A stretch of DNA of 64,000 bases, from NCBI RefSeq assembly GCF_001014645.1, contig NZ_LASZ01000001.1, forward strand, positions 186,001 through 250,000, read 5' to 3'. Origin of the DNA: Luteimonas sp. FCS-9 (GTDB taxonomy: Bacteria > Pseudomonadota > Gammaproteobacteria > Xanthomonadales > Xanthomonadaceae). Below are positions 43,848 to 51,973 of this stretch, piece by piece (positions within the stretch are counted from its first letter, which is position 1; every line of letters begins with the position of its first letter). The notes below the pieces were generated by a model. It did not search any database, was not told where the DNA came from, and worked only from the letters and a program-made list of their open reading frames with translations. The position numbers were made by a program, and so were the translations under genes.

Positions 43848-45563
43848 ATGACCACCCGCACGCACGCCCCCGCCCTGCTCGACCGACTGCGTGGCATCGT
43901 CGGCCGCAGCCACGTGCTCAGCGGCGAGCGCGCGACGCGCCGCTACCGCAAGGGCTACCGGTTCGGCGACGGCCCGGTGCTCGCGGTCGCCCGCCCCGGC
44001 AGCCTGGTCGAGCTGTGGCGCGTGCTGCAGGCCGTCGTCGACGCCGGAGCGATCGTGATCATGCAGGCCGCCAACACCGGCCTGACCGGCGGCTCGACGC
44101 CCGACGGCGACGGCTACGACCGCGGCATCGTGCTGGTCAGCACCCGGCGGCTCGCGGGCATCCAGCTGCTGGACGGCGGCCGCCAGGTGGTCTGCCTGCC
44201 CGGCGCGACGCTCGACCGGCTGGAGAAGGCGCTCGCGCCGCTCGACCGCGAGCCGCATTCGGTGATCGGCTCGTCGTGCATCGGCGCCTCGGTGCTCGGC
44301 GGCGTGTGCAACAACTCCGGCGGCGCACTGGTGCGCCGCGGGCCGGCCTACACCGAGCTGGCGCTGTACGCGCAGCGCGGCGCCGACGGCGCGCTGCGGC
44401 TGGTGAACCACCTGGGCATCGACCTGGGCGAGGATCCCGAGACGGTGCTCGCGCGGCTGGAGGCCGGCGACTACGGCCCCGCGGACGTCGACCCCGCGCC
44501 CGACCGCGCGGCCTCGGACCGGCGCTACGCGCAGGACGTGCGCGACGTCGACGCGCCGACGCCGGCGCGCTACAACGCAGATCCCTCGCGACTGCACGAG
44601 GCCTCCGGGTCCGCGGGCCGGCTGGCGGTGTTCGCGGTGCGGCTCGACACCTTCCCGCGCGAGCCGGCAACGGTGCTCTATGTCGGCAGCAACGATCCCG
44701 ACGATCTCACCGCGATCCGCCGCTATCTGCTGACCGGCCTGGACGAATTGCCGATCGCCGGCGAGTACGTCCACCGCGACGCGTTCGACATCGGCGCGCG
44801 GTACGGCAAGGACGTGTTCCTGCTGATCGACCGCTTCGGCACCGACAAGGTCCCGGCGGCGTTCGCGTGCAAGAGCCGGGTCGACGGCCTGCTCGAGCGC
44901 GTCGGCCTGCGCGGCGCCAGCGACCGGGCGCTGCAGGCGCTGGTGTCGCTGCTGCCCGATCACCTGCCGCGCCGGCTGCGCGACTTCCGCGACCGCTACG
45001 CCCACCACCTGCTGCTCAAGGTCGGTACGGCGCAGGCCGCGGCGACCGAGGGGTTCCTGGACCGCCATTTCGCCCCACGCACGTCGGGCAGCTGGTTCCG
45101 CTGCACCGCCGACGAGGGCCGCAAGGCATTCCTGCATCGCTTCGCGATCGCCAGCGCGGCGGTCCGCTACCGCGAGGCGCACCGACGCGAGGTCGCCGAC
45201 ATCGTCGCGCTCGACATCGCGCTGCGCCGCGACGATCGCGACTGGGTCGAGACGCTGCCGCCGGACATCGACTCGGCACTCGCCGGCCGGCTGTACTACG
45301 GGCACTTCCTGTGCCACGTGTTCCACCAGGACTACATCGTCAAGGCCGGCCACGACCCACTGGCGATCGAGCATGCGATGTGGGCCCTGCTCGACGCGCG
45401 CGGCGCCGAATACCCGGCCGAGCACAACGTCGGCCACCTCTATCCCGCCAAGCCGACGCTCGCCGCGTTCTACCGCACGCTCGACCCGACCAACAGCTTC
45501 AACCCCGGCATCGGCCACACCCCCAAGGGCGCGCACTGGACCGACTGCGACTGCCCGCATTGA
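43848..45563 (+). CDS. dld: Quinone-dependent D-lactate dehydrogenase
   Basis: 571 residues, starting 10 bp after lldD. The FAD-binding PCMH-type domain includes PGSLVELWRVLQAVVDAGAIVIMQAANTGLTGGSTPDGDGYDRG. The C-terminal membrane-binding domain is of the Dld/E. coli type (HRDAFDIGARYGKDVFLLIDRFG; YPAEHNVGHLYPAK). The last residues DCDCPH are typical of the family. It oxidises D-lactate to pyruvate. The operon thus handles both lactate enantiomers with one permease. Confidence 0.94.
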   Translation: MTTRTHAPALLDRLRGIVGRSHVLSGERATRRYRKGYRFGDGPVLAVARPGSLVELWRVLQAVVDAGAIVIMQAANTGLTGGSTPDGDGYDRGIVLVSTRRLAGIQLLDGGRQVVCLPGATLDRLEKALAPLDREPHSVIGSSCIGASVLGGVCNNSGGALVRRGPAYTELALYAQRGADGALRLVNHLGIDLGEDPETVLARLEAGDYGPADVDPAPDRAASDRRYAQDVRDVDAPTPARYNADPSRLHEASGSAGRLAVFAVRLDTFPREPATVLYVGSNDPDDLTAIRRYLLTGLDELPIAGEYVHRDAFDIGARYGKDVFLLIDRFGTDKVPAAFACKSRVDGLLERVGLRGASDRALQALVSLLPDHLPRRLRDFRDRYAHHLLLKVGTAQAAATEGFLDRHFAPRTSGSWFRCTADEGRKAFLHRFAIASAAVRYREAHRREVADIVALDIALRRDDRDWVETLPPDIDSALAGRLYYGHFLCHVFHQDYIVKAGHDPLAIEHAMWALLDARGAEYPAEHNVGHLYPAKPTLAAFYRTLDPTNSFNPGIGHTPKGAHWTDCDCPH

Positions 45564-45680
45564 CCGCGCGTCGCACCCACACAGTGCACCCCGCTTGCCG
45601 GCCGGCCATCGCACCAAGTCCAGCGCCTGTCGACCGCAATCGAATATTCGCCTTCCGGTCCGCCATCGCATTCGTATCCA

Positions 45681-45749
45681 ACGCCTGTCGGGTGCCGTGA
45701 CCACCAAGCGGATATCGGGCCGCGACTGGGCGCGGTACCCGGCAGGCGC
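45681..45749. repeat. 69-bp inverted-repeat element, copy 1
   Basis: 5' arm ACGCCTGTCGGGT (two mismatches to the consensus) and 3' arm ACCCGGCAGGCGC bound a 43-bp core. The core contains GATATC and the small stem CCGCG/CGCGG. Confidence 0.85.
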
Positions 45750-45833
45750 CCACGATCGTCCCCCGGCCCCTGGGGCTGGTCAGCACAATCTGTGGGCACG
45801 CGCCCGCGCGCGACAGGTGTTCGAGCAATCGCC

Positions 45834-45855
45834 TCGCGCGCAAGCGCGCTCCTAC
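45834..45855 (-). repeat. GTAG-type REP element
   Basis: On the minus strand GTAGGAGCGCGCTTGCGCGC, then GA: a GTAG head and a GCGCGC-TT-GCGCGC stem. This is the palindromic REP form known from Stenotrophomonas and relatives. It lies inside the insert that lengthens the first repeat interval. Confidence 0.8.
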
Positions 45856-45951
45856 AGGCCATTGGCCTCGATCGCAGCATCCGATAACGAGATCGCGGCG
45901 CGTCAGCTTCTTCGTATCCCGCTTTCCGGCCCGTCATCGCACCCGCGTCCA

Positions 45952-46020
45952 GCGCCTGTCGAGTGCCGGGACCACCAAGCGGATATCGGGCCGCGACTGG
46001 GCGCGGTACCCGGCAGGCGC
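45952..46020. repeat. 69-bp inverted-repeat element, copy 2
   Basis: Arms GCGCCTGTCGAGT and ACCCGGCAGGCGC, with the same 43-bp core apart from a GTGA to GGGA change near its left end. Confidence 0.88.
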
Positions 46021-46130
46021 CCACGTCGCACCCTCAGCCTCGCTCGCGGCGCTCGACATCGAGACTGCGTCATCGCACCCAGCAGTGCCCTCGTATCCCG
46101 CTTTCCCGCCCGCCGTCGCAACCGTGTCCA

Positions 46131-46199
46131 GCGCCTGCCGGGTGCCGTGACCACCAAGCGGATATCGGGCCGCGACTGGGCGCGGTACCCGACAGGCGC
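46131..46199. repeat. 69-bp inverted-repeat element, copy 3
   Basis: Arms GCGCCTGCCGGGT and ACCCGACAGGCGC, with one mismatch in the right arm. The core is unchanged. Confidence 0.9.
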
Positions 46200-46308
46200 C
46201 ACGACGCACCATCAGCCTCGCTCGCGGCGCTCGACATCGAGACTGCGTCATCGCACCCAGCAGTGTCCTCGTACCCCGGTTTCCCGCCCGCCGTCGCAAC
46301 CGTGTCCA

Positions 46309-46377
46309 GCGCCTGCCGGGTGCCGTGACCACCAAGCGGATATCGGGCCGCGACTGGGCGCGGTACCCGGCAGGCGC
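46309..46377. repeat. 69-bp inverted-repeat element, copy 4
   Basis: Arms GCGCCTGCCGGGT and ACCCGGCAGGCGC are perfect 13-bp inverted repeats. This is the best copy and serves as the consensus. Confidence 0.92.
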
Positions 46378-46486
46378 CCACGATGCACCATCAGCCTCGC
46401 TCGCGGTGCTCGACATCGAGACTGCGTCATCGCACCCAGCAGTGTCCCCGTATCCCGCTTTCCGGCCCGCCATCGCACCACGTCCA

Positions 46487-46510
46487 GCGCCTGCCGAGTG
46501 CCGCGACCAC
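46487..46510. repeat. Truncated fifth copy of the 69-bp element
   Basis: The left arm GCGCCTGCCGAGT and ten bases of core are present, then the sequence changes into the cspA terminator. The right arm is missing. Confidence 0.8.
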
Positions 46511-46535
46511 AAAAAAGCCCCGCTTGCGCGGGGCT
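46511..46535 (-). terminator. Rho-independent terminator of cspA
   Basis: On the minus strand AGCCCCGC-GCAA-GCGGGGCT is followed by six T residues, 23 bp after the cspA stop. Confidence 0.95.
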
Positions 46536-46557
46536 TCGCGTTGCTGCGTGCGCGCGG

Positions 46558-46764
46558 TCAGGCGACCGGTGCGACGCCCGAGGCCTGCGCCCCCTTCGGT
46601 CCCTGCGTCACCTCGTAGCTCACGCGCTGCCCCTCCTGCAGCGACCGGAAGCCCGTCGAGTTGATCGCCGAGAAGTGCACGAACACATCCGCACTCCCGT
46701 CCTCGGGCGCAATGAACCCGAATCCCTTCGCATCGTTGAACCACTTCACTGTGCCGTATTGCAT
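46558..46764 (-). CDS. cspA: Cold-shock-domain protein
   Basis: 68 residues. The cold-shock fold is intact, with RNP1 KGFGFIAPE and RNP2 VFVHFSAI. It binds single-stranded nucleic acid and unwinds mRNA. It ends [16 protein letters not shown] as usual. Its own promoter lies just upstream and its terminator just downstream, so it is monocistronic. Bacteria carry several csp paralogues; which one this is cannot be decided here. Confidence 0.96.
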   Translation of the reverse strand: MQYGTVKWFNDAKGFGFIAPEDGSADVFVHFSAINSTGFRSLQEGQRVSYEVTQGPKGAQASGVAPVA

Positions 46765-46826
46765 GAACGTCTGACCTCGTCTGGATACGTGATGCCGGCG
46801 GCCTGCAAGGGACGACCGACGGGCCG

Positions 46827-46856
46827 AGTATGCAAAGCATTCAGCCCGCGTTGCAA
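46827..46856 (-). promoter_or_regulatory. Predicted cspA promoter
   Basis: On the minus strand TTGCAA (46856-46851) and CATACT (46832-46827) are spaced by 18 bp. They predict a leader of about 57 nt before the ATG. The -35 abuts the stop of the upstream phosphorylase gene. Confidence 0.6.
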
Positions 46857-47612
46857 TCACTCCGCGAGCAGCGCGCGCACCAGTTGGGGAATGCCGGCCG
46901 ATGCCGCGGCCACGTTGGCCAGCACGTCCTCGAACGTGATGACCTCGTCGACCTGCGGGCCGGCACCGGCCGCCCAGTTCGCGACGATCGCCAGGCACGC
47001 GTAGTCGAGACCGAGTTCGCGCGCCAGTCCCGCCTCGGGCATGCCGGTCATGCCGACCAGGTCGCAGCCGTCGCGGCGCATGCGCGCGATCTCGGCCCGG
47101 GTCTCCAGCCGCGGCCCCTGCGTGGCGCCGTAGCAGCCGCCATCGACCAGCGCCACGCCCGCGCGCCCGGCCGCCGCGACGATCGCCCGCCGCAGCGAAG
47201 GCGTGTACGGGTTGCCGAAATCGACGTGCAGCACCTCGCTGCCCTCCTCCTCGCAGTACGTCGACACCCGGCCCCAGGTGTAGTCGATCAGCTGGTCCGG
47301 GCATGCGAGCACGCGCGGGCCGAAATGCTCGGTGATGCCGCCGACGGTGTTGAGCGCGAGCACGCGCGCGGCGCCGAGCGCCTGCAGCGCCGCGAGGTTG
47401 GCGCGGTAGTTGACCCGGTGCGGCGGCACCGAGTGGCCCTCGCCGTGGCGCGCGAGGAACGCCACGCGGCGACCGTCCAGCGTGCCGACCCGCACCGGCC
47501 CGGACAGCCCGCCGTAGCGCGTCACCGGCTGGTGCGTCTCGACATCCTGCAGCTCGGCCAGCGCGTACAGCCCGGTACCGCCGATCACGGCCAGGTCGAT
47601 GGATGCGGTCAT
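46857..47612 (-). CDS. S-methyl-5'-thioinosine/thioadenosine phosphorylase
   Basis: 251 residues of the PNP/MTAP family: [47 protein letters not shown], and [39 protein letters not shown]. In Pseudomonas the orthologue cleaves methylthioinosine to hypoxanthine and methylthioribose-1-phosphate. The neighbouring hpt, which consumes hypoxanthine, favours that specificity over plain MTA phosphorylase. Sequence alone does not settle it. Confidence 0.9.
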   Translation of the reverse strand: MTASIDLAVIGGTGLYALAELQDVETHQPVTRYGGLSGPVRVGTLDGRRVAFLARHGEGHSVPPHRVNYRANLAALQALGAARVLALNTVGGITEHFGPRVLACPDQLIDYTWGRVSTYCEEEGSEVLHVDFGNPYTPSLRRAIVAAAGRAGVALVDGGCYGATQGPRLETRAEIARMRRDGCDLVGMTGMPEAGLARELGLDYACLAIVANWAAGAGPQVDEVITFEDVLANVAAASAGIPQLVRALLAE

Positions 47613-47779
47613 CGGGGTCTCTCGTCGGGCGCCGGGCGACGCGGGACCGCGATGATAGCGCCTGGCCCGGTCCTTCCAGGAGCGAGCGCGCACGCATGCA
47701 GGCGACAGTGGTGCGCGAGGCCGACGTACCGCGACGGGGCCCGATGGCGCGACGGCCCTGCGGACCGCCGCGCCGGCGA

Positions 47780-48340
47780 TCACTCGGCCAGCGCGTAGAT
47801 CCCCGGCAGGTTGCGCCCCTGCTCGTGGAAGTCCATGCCGTAGCCGAACACATAGCGGTCGGGCACTTCGACGCCGACGTAGTCGGCCTCCACGCCCTCG
47901 ACGCAGCGGTCGTGCACCTTGACCGCGAGCACCGCGACCCGGACCTCGCTCGCGCCCTGGTTCTCGCACCAGTGCCGCACGGCCTTGAGCGTATGGCCCT
48001 CGTCGAGAATGTCGTCGACCAGCAGCACGCGCCGGCCCTGCAGCGGCGTCGCCGGGCGATGCAGCCAGGCCAGGCCCGAGCCGGTGGTCGCGCCGCGGTA
48101 GCGGGTCGCGTGCAGGTAGTCGAACTGCAGGTCGACGTCGCGCTCGCCGAGCGCGAACGCCAGCTGCGCGGCGAACGGCATGCCGCCGTGCATCACCGTG
48201 ACGAACAGCGGCGGCACCTCGTCGTCGCCGTAGGCGTCGGCGATGCCGTCGGCCATCGTCTCGATCGCCTCGTCGAGCGCGTCGCGGTCGAACAGCAGAT
48301 CCGCGCTGTCGAGCACGTCGTCGAGCCGGGGGATGTTCAT
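47780..48340 (-). CDS. hpt: Hypoxanthine-guanine phosphoribosyltransferase
   Basis: 186 residues. The PRPP motif is [17 protein letters not shown], and [15 protein letters not shown] is the pyrophosphate loop. The C-terminal part [18 protein letters not shown] carries the purine-binding residues. It converts hypoxanthine or guanine to IMP or GMP. The ATG overlaps the nagZ stop (ATGA), so the two are translated together. The phosphorylase gene lies 167 bp downstream. Confidence 0.92.
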   Translation of the reverse strand: MNIPRLDDVLDSADLLFDRDALDEAIETMADGIADAYGDDEVPPLFVTVMHGGMPFAAQLAFALGERDVDLQFDYLHATRYRGATTGSGLAWLHRPATPLQGRRVLLVDDILDEGHTLKAVRHWCENQGASEVRVAVLAVKVHDRCVEGVEADYVGVEVPDRYVFGYGMDFHEQGRNLPGIYALAE

Positions 48341-49317
48341 GCGATGTCTCCGTTGCGCGGGGCGGCCGCGGCGAGCGCGCCGTCCCAGCCGAGGGGGCCG
48401 CGACCGATCAGGCCGGTCAGCGCCATGGTGTTGAGGGCGCGGCCTTCGACGGCGGCGAGCGATTCGGCGACGAGTTCGGGGTGGCAGACCAGCACCACGT
48501 CGCAGCCGGCATCGAGGTGCGCATCGACGCGTGCCTTGACGCCGCCGGCCGAGAACGCGGCGGCCATGCCGATGTCGTCGGAGAACACGACCCCACGGAA
48601 GCCGAGCTCGCCGCGCAGGATGGTCCCGATCCAGTGCGGCGAATAGCCGGCCGGCTCGGGCGCGACCTGCGGGTAGATCACGTGCGCGAGCATCACCGCA
48701 TCGGCGCCGGCGTCGATGCCGGCGACGAACGGCACCAGGTCGTGCGCGCGGATGTCCTCGAGACTGCGACGGTCGACCGCCTGGTCGAAATGCGTGTCCT
48801 CGCGGACCGAGCCGTGGCCCGGAAAATGCTTGAGCGTGGCCGCCATGCCGGCCTCGTGCATGCCCTCGACGTAGGCGCGGGTGAGCGCGGCGACCACGTG
48901 CGGGTCCTCCGAGAACGCCCGGTCGCCGATCGCGAGGTTGCCGTGGCCGACGTCGACCACCGGCGCGAAGCTCAGGTCGACGCCGCTGCCGCGCACTTCC
49001 CCGGCCATGCGTCGCGCGTGCGCGCGCGCCTCGGAGAGCGCCGCGTCGGGATCGGCCAGGTACTGCGCGCCGAAGCCGGCCAGCGCCGGCAAGGCCGTGT
49101 AGCCCTCCACGAAGCGCTGCACGCGGCCGCCTTCCTGGTCGACGCAGACCAGCTGCGGACGCGGCGCGGCCTCGCGGATCGCGGCCGCGAGCTCGGCGAC
49201 CTGCGCGCGCGAGGCGACGTTGCGCTTGAACAGGATCACGCCGGCGCAGGCATCGTGCTGCAGCCAGTCGCGCTCCTGCGCGGTGAGTTCGGTGCCGGCC
49301 ACGCCGATCACGAGCAT
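48337..49317 (-). CDS. nagZ: Beta-N-acetylhexosaminidase (cell-wall recycling)
   Basis: 326 residues from ATG 49317 (GGAG 9 nt upstream); ATG 49332 is an alternative. Glycoside hydrolase family 3: LVCVDQEGGRVQRF, the catalytic loop KHFPGHGSVREDTHFD with the histidine-aspartate pair, and GFRGVVFSDDIGM carrying the nucleophile Asp. NagZ removes GlcNAc from anhydro-muropeptides in the cytoplasm and so supplies signals for AmpC induction where ampR exists. Confidence 0.95.
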   Translation of the reverse strand: MLVIGVAGTELTAQERDWLQHDACAGVILFKRNVASRAQVAELAAAIREAAPRPQLVCVDQEGGRVQRFVEGYTALPALAGFGAQYLADPDAALSEARAHARRMAGEVRGSGVDLSFAPVVDVGHGNLAIGDRAFSEDPHVVAALTRAYVEGMHEAGMAATLKHFPGHGSVREDTHFDQAVDRRSLEDIRAHDLVPFVAGIDAGADAVMLAHVIYPQVAPEPAGYSPHWIGTILRGELGFRGVVFSDDIGMAAAFSAGGVKARVDAHLDAGCDVVLVCHPELVAESLAAVEGRALNTMALTGLIGRGPLGWDGALAAAAPRNGDIA

Positions 49318-49405
49318 TGCGGACGTCTCCATCGAGCGCGCCGGTCGGCGCGGACGCGCATTGTCGCAGATGCACGCGCGGCGCCGGCGGCAGACGCCGC
49401 CGCGT

Positions 49406-50089
49406 TCAGGCGCAGCCGTCCGGACCGCAGACCGCACCGGGCGCGGCGGGCGGGACGGCGGCGTCGAGCGCCCGGCGCAACGTCGCGGCGAGGACCTCGG
49501 GCGGCTGCGCACCCTGCACCGCCAGCCGCCCGTCGACGACGAACGTCGGCACCGCGCGGATGCCCATCGCTTGGGCCTGCGCGATCCGCGCCTGCACCTC
49601 CGCCTCGCCCTCGTCGCCGGCCAGCAGCCCGCGCACGCGCGCCGCGTCCAGCCCGCCGGCGGTGCCCACCTCGACCAGCACCTCGACATCGGCCAGGTTG
49701 CGCCCCTGCGCGAAGTGCGCGTGGAACAGCGCCTCGCCGACCGCGTCGGGGTCGCCTTCCTGCGCGGCGAGCGCCAGCAGCCGGTGCGCCGGCAGCGTGG
49801 TCACGCGGACCTGGCCACGGTCGAAGTCGAATGGCAGGCCCTCGGCGCGTGCGGTGGCCTGCATCTGCGCGAGCAGTTGCGCGGTGCGCTCGGCGCCGTC
49901 GAACTTGCGCGCATACGCCTCGCGCAGCGGCACCGGGGTGTCGTCGGCGTCGGGATCGAGCAGATAGGGATGCCAGTGGATGTCGATCGCCGGGGCGTCG
50001 TCGCCCAACAGCGCGATGGCGCGCTGCAGCCGGCGCTTGCCGATCCAGCACCACGGGCAGACGACGTCGGACCAGATGTCGATTCTCAT
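49406..50089 (-). CDS. DsbA-family (FrnE-like) oxidoreductase
   Basis: 227 residues, no signal peptide, so cytoplasmic. The thioredoxin-fold start MRIDIWSDVVCPWCWIGKRRL has the CPWC active site. The insert helical domain and VPTFVVDGRLAVQGAQPPE (with the cis-Pro) match the FrnE/HCCA isomerase-like DsbA group. A CGPDGC tail provides two more cysteines, as in some FrnE proteins. Role: disulfide exchange, possibly in stress. Partner unknown. Confidence 0.9.
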   Translation of the reverse strand: MRIDIWSDVVCPWCWIGKRRLQRAIALLGDDAPAIDIHWHPYLLDPDADDTPVPLREAYARKFDGAERTAQLLAQMQATARAEGLPFDFDRGQVRVTTLPAHRLLALAAQEGDPDAVGEALFHAHFAQGRNLADVEVLVEVGTAGGLDAARVRGLLAGDEGEAEVQARIAQAQAMGIRAVPTFVVDGRLAVQGAQPPEVLAATLRRALDAAVPPAAPGAVCGPDGCA

Positions 50090-50127
50090 GCCCGCATCAT
50101 GCGCCGCGCACCGGCGTCGCGCTCGCC

Positions 50128-50631
50128 TCAGGCGCGTTCCGCAGCGTCCCAGCGCGAGAACGGATGCGTCGCCAGCGCGAGGTTGTAGTAGCGCTTGCGA
50201 TCGGTGACCTCCTCGCCGAGCCAGTCGGGCCGCCCGAAGGCCTCGTCGGGCGCGCCCAACTCGATCTCGGCCACGACCAGCCCGGCGTTGTCGCCGAGGA
50301 ACTCGTCGACCTCCCACAGGTGGCCGTCGTGCCGCACCAGGTGCCGGCGCTTCTCGACCCGTCCGCCGACGCACAGCCCCAGCAGCGCGTGCGCGTCGTC
50401 GACCGGGAGCGGCAGTTCGAACTCCTGCCGGGTGTGGCCGAGCGCGCGCGACTTGATGTTCACGAACGCCGCCTCGCCTTCGATGCGCACCCGCACCGAC
50501 GCCTTCTGCGCACCGCTGTCGAGCGCGGCCATGTCGTTGAGATAGGCCTGCGCCATCGGCACCACCGCGTGCGCCGCCGCGCGCCACGCGTCCGAGGTCA
50601 CCAGGAACTTGCGTTCGATCTCCAAGGCCAT
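50128..50631 (-). CDS. CYTH-domain protein
   Basis: 167 residues. Starts MALEIERKFLV, the ExExK signature of the CYTH triphosphate tunnel metalloenzymes. Alternating basic and acidic residues follow (VRVRIEGEAAFVNIKSR, EFELPLP, WEVDEFLG, LVVAEIELG). Bacterial members include inorganic triphosphatases. It lies 4 bp from rlmD in the same direction, so the two are co-transcribed. Confidence 0.92.
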   Translation of the reverse strand: MALEIERKFLVTSDAWRAAAHAVVPMAQAYLNDMAALDSGAQKASVRVRIEGEAAFVNIKSRALGHTRQEFELPLPVDDAHALLGLCVGGRVEKRRHLVRHDGHLWEVDEFLGDNAGLVVAEIELGAPDEAFGRPDWLGEEVTDRKRYYNLALATHPFSRWDAAERA

Positions 50632-50635
50632 GGCG

Positions 50636-51973
50636 CTATGTCCTCTCGAACACCGCGATCGACTCGACGTGCGCGGTCTGCGGGAACATGTCCATCACGC
50701 CGGCGTCGGCGAGCTTCCAGCCGCGCTCGTTGACCAGATAGCCGGCGTCGCGCGCCAGCGACGCGGGGTGGCAGCTGACGTAGACGATGCGGCCGAAGCG
50801 CTCGAGCGGCAACTGGCGCAGCACGTCGATCGCGCCCGAGCGCGGCGGGTCGAGCAGCAGCTTGTCGAAGCCCTGGCGCATCCAGGGCGCGCCGCGCTGG
50901 TCCTGGGTCAGGTCGGCGGCGTGGAACTGGACGTTCTCCAGCCCGTTGTGCGCGGCATTCTCCCGCGCGCGCGCGACCAATCCGGCTTCGCCCTCGACGC
51001 CGACAACCTCGCGCACGCGACGCGCCAGCGGCAGCGTGAAGTTGCCAAGGCCGCAGAACAGGTCGAGCACACGGTCGTCTGGCTGGACATCCAGCAGGTC
51101 GAGCGTGCGCGCGATCATCGTGCCGTTGAGGCCGGCATTGACCTGGATGAAGTCGAGCGGACGGAACTTCAGTTCCACGTCCCAGGCCTCGAGCCGGAAC
51201 GACAGCGCGGGCGCCTGCGGCCACAGCGGGTGCACGCTGTCGTTGCCGCCCGGCTGCAGGAAGATCGCCATCCGCTGCTGCTGGCCGAAGGCGGTCAGCG
51301 CGGCGAGATCGCGCTCGCCCAACGGCTGCAGGTGGCGGAACACCAGCGCCACGCCGTCGAACTCGGCCGTCGGGTCGCCGGCGATGAACTCGATCTGCGG
51401 GATGTCGGCACGGGCGTCGAGCCCGTCGACCAGCGCGCACAGCGCCGGGATCGCCGCGCCGATCGGCGGGATCACCGTGTGGCATTCGTGCAGGTCGGCG
51501 ACGAAGCGCGGATCGCGCTCGCGGAACCCCACCAGCGTCTTGTCCTTCTTCTCCACGCGCCGCACCGAGAAGCGCCCCTTGCGGCGGTAGCCCCAGGCGC
51601 GGTCGACCAGCGGCGCCATCCAGCGCTGCGGCGTGACGTGGCCGATGCGCTCGAAGTTTTCGCGCAACACGCGCTGCTTGGCCTCGATCTGCTGCTCGGC
51701 ATCGAGATGCTGCAGCACGCAGCCGCCACAGACGCCGAAATGGGCGCAGCGCGGCGCGATCCGGTGCTCCGAAGCGCGCAGCACCTCGAGCGTCACCGCC
51801 TCGTCGAAGCTGCGCGAGCGCGCGGTGCGCTGGGCGACGACCTGCTCGCCCGGCAGCGCGCCGGCGACGAACACGGCCTTGCCGTCGGGCAGCCGCGCGA
51901 CGCCGCGGCCATCGTGGGTCAAGTCGAGGATGTCGACTTGGAAAGGGGTCTGGTCGAGGCGTTTGCGGGCCAC
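50636..51973 (-). CDS. rlmD: 23S rRNA (uracil1939-C5)-methyltransferase
   Basis: 445 residues from GTG 51973 (VARKRLDQTPFQVD). ATG 52057 would add 28 unconserved residues. A TRAM domain comes first, then an iron-sulfur cluster site CAHFGVCGGCVLQHL. The methyltransferase domain has DLFCGLGNFTLPLA, LDPPRSGA and the catalytic cysteine in YVSCHPASLARD. It methylates U1939 of 23S rRNA. Confidence 0.93.
   Translation of the reverse strand: MARKRLDQTPFQVDILDLTHDGRGVARLPDGKAVFVAGALPGEQVVAQRTARSRSFDEAVTLEVLRASEHRIAPRCAHFGVCGGCVLQHLDAEQQIEAKQRVLRENFERIGHVTPQRWMAPLVDRAWGYRRKGRFSVRRVEKKDKTLVGFRERDPRFVADLHECHTVIPPIGAAIPALCALVDGLDARADIPQIEFIAGDPTAEFDGVALVFRHLQPLGERDLAALTAFGQQQRMAIFLQPGGNDSVHPLWPQAPALSFRLEAWDVELKFRPLDFIQVNAGLNGTMIARTLDLLDVQPDDRVLDLFCGLGNFTLPLARRVREVVGVEGEAGLVARARENAAHNGLENVQFHAADLTQDQRGAPWMRQGFDKLLLDPPRSGAIDVLRQLPLERFGRIVYVSCHPASLARDAGYLVNERGWKLADAGVMDMFPQTAHVESIAVFERT

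Larger units (their letters stand above)
45606..46510. repeat. Non-coding array of ~178-bp direct repeats
   Basis: Between dld and cspA the DNA is built of direct repeats. The block GTGCCGTGACCACCAAGCGG recurs at 45692, 45963, 46142, 46320 and, truncated, at 46498. Spacings are 271, 179, 178 and 178 bp. The first interval holds an insert with a REP element. Each interval also shares a second block (CTCGACATCGAGACTGCGTC) followed by TCCAGCGCCTG. Copies fall in different reading frames because 178 and 179 are not multiples of three, so coding is unlikely. A partial unit starts near 45606. The array ends directly at the cspA terminator. Confidence 0.92.

Noticed and set aside
45606-46510. Possible CRISPR array
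   Set aside because: Repeat units are too long (about 178 bp), the intervening DNA is itself repeated, and no cas gene is nearby.
45373-47004. 543-codon open frame across the repeat array on the plus strand
   Set aside because: It runs through dld in another frame, the repeats and antisense of cspA. The repeats enter in different frames, and it has no recognisable protein content.
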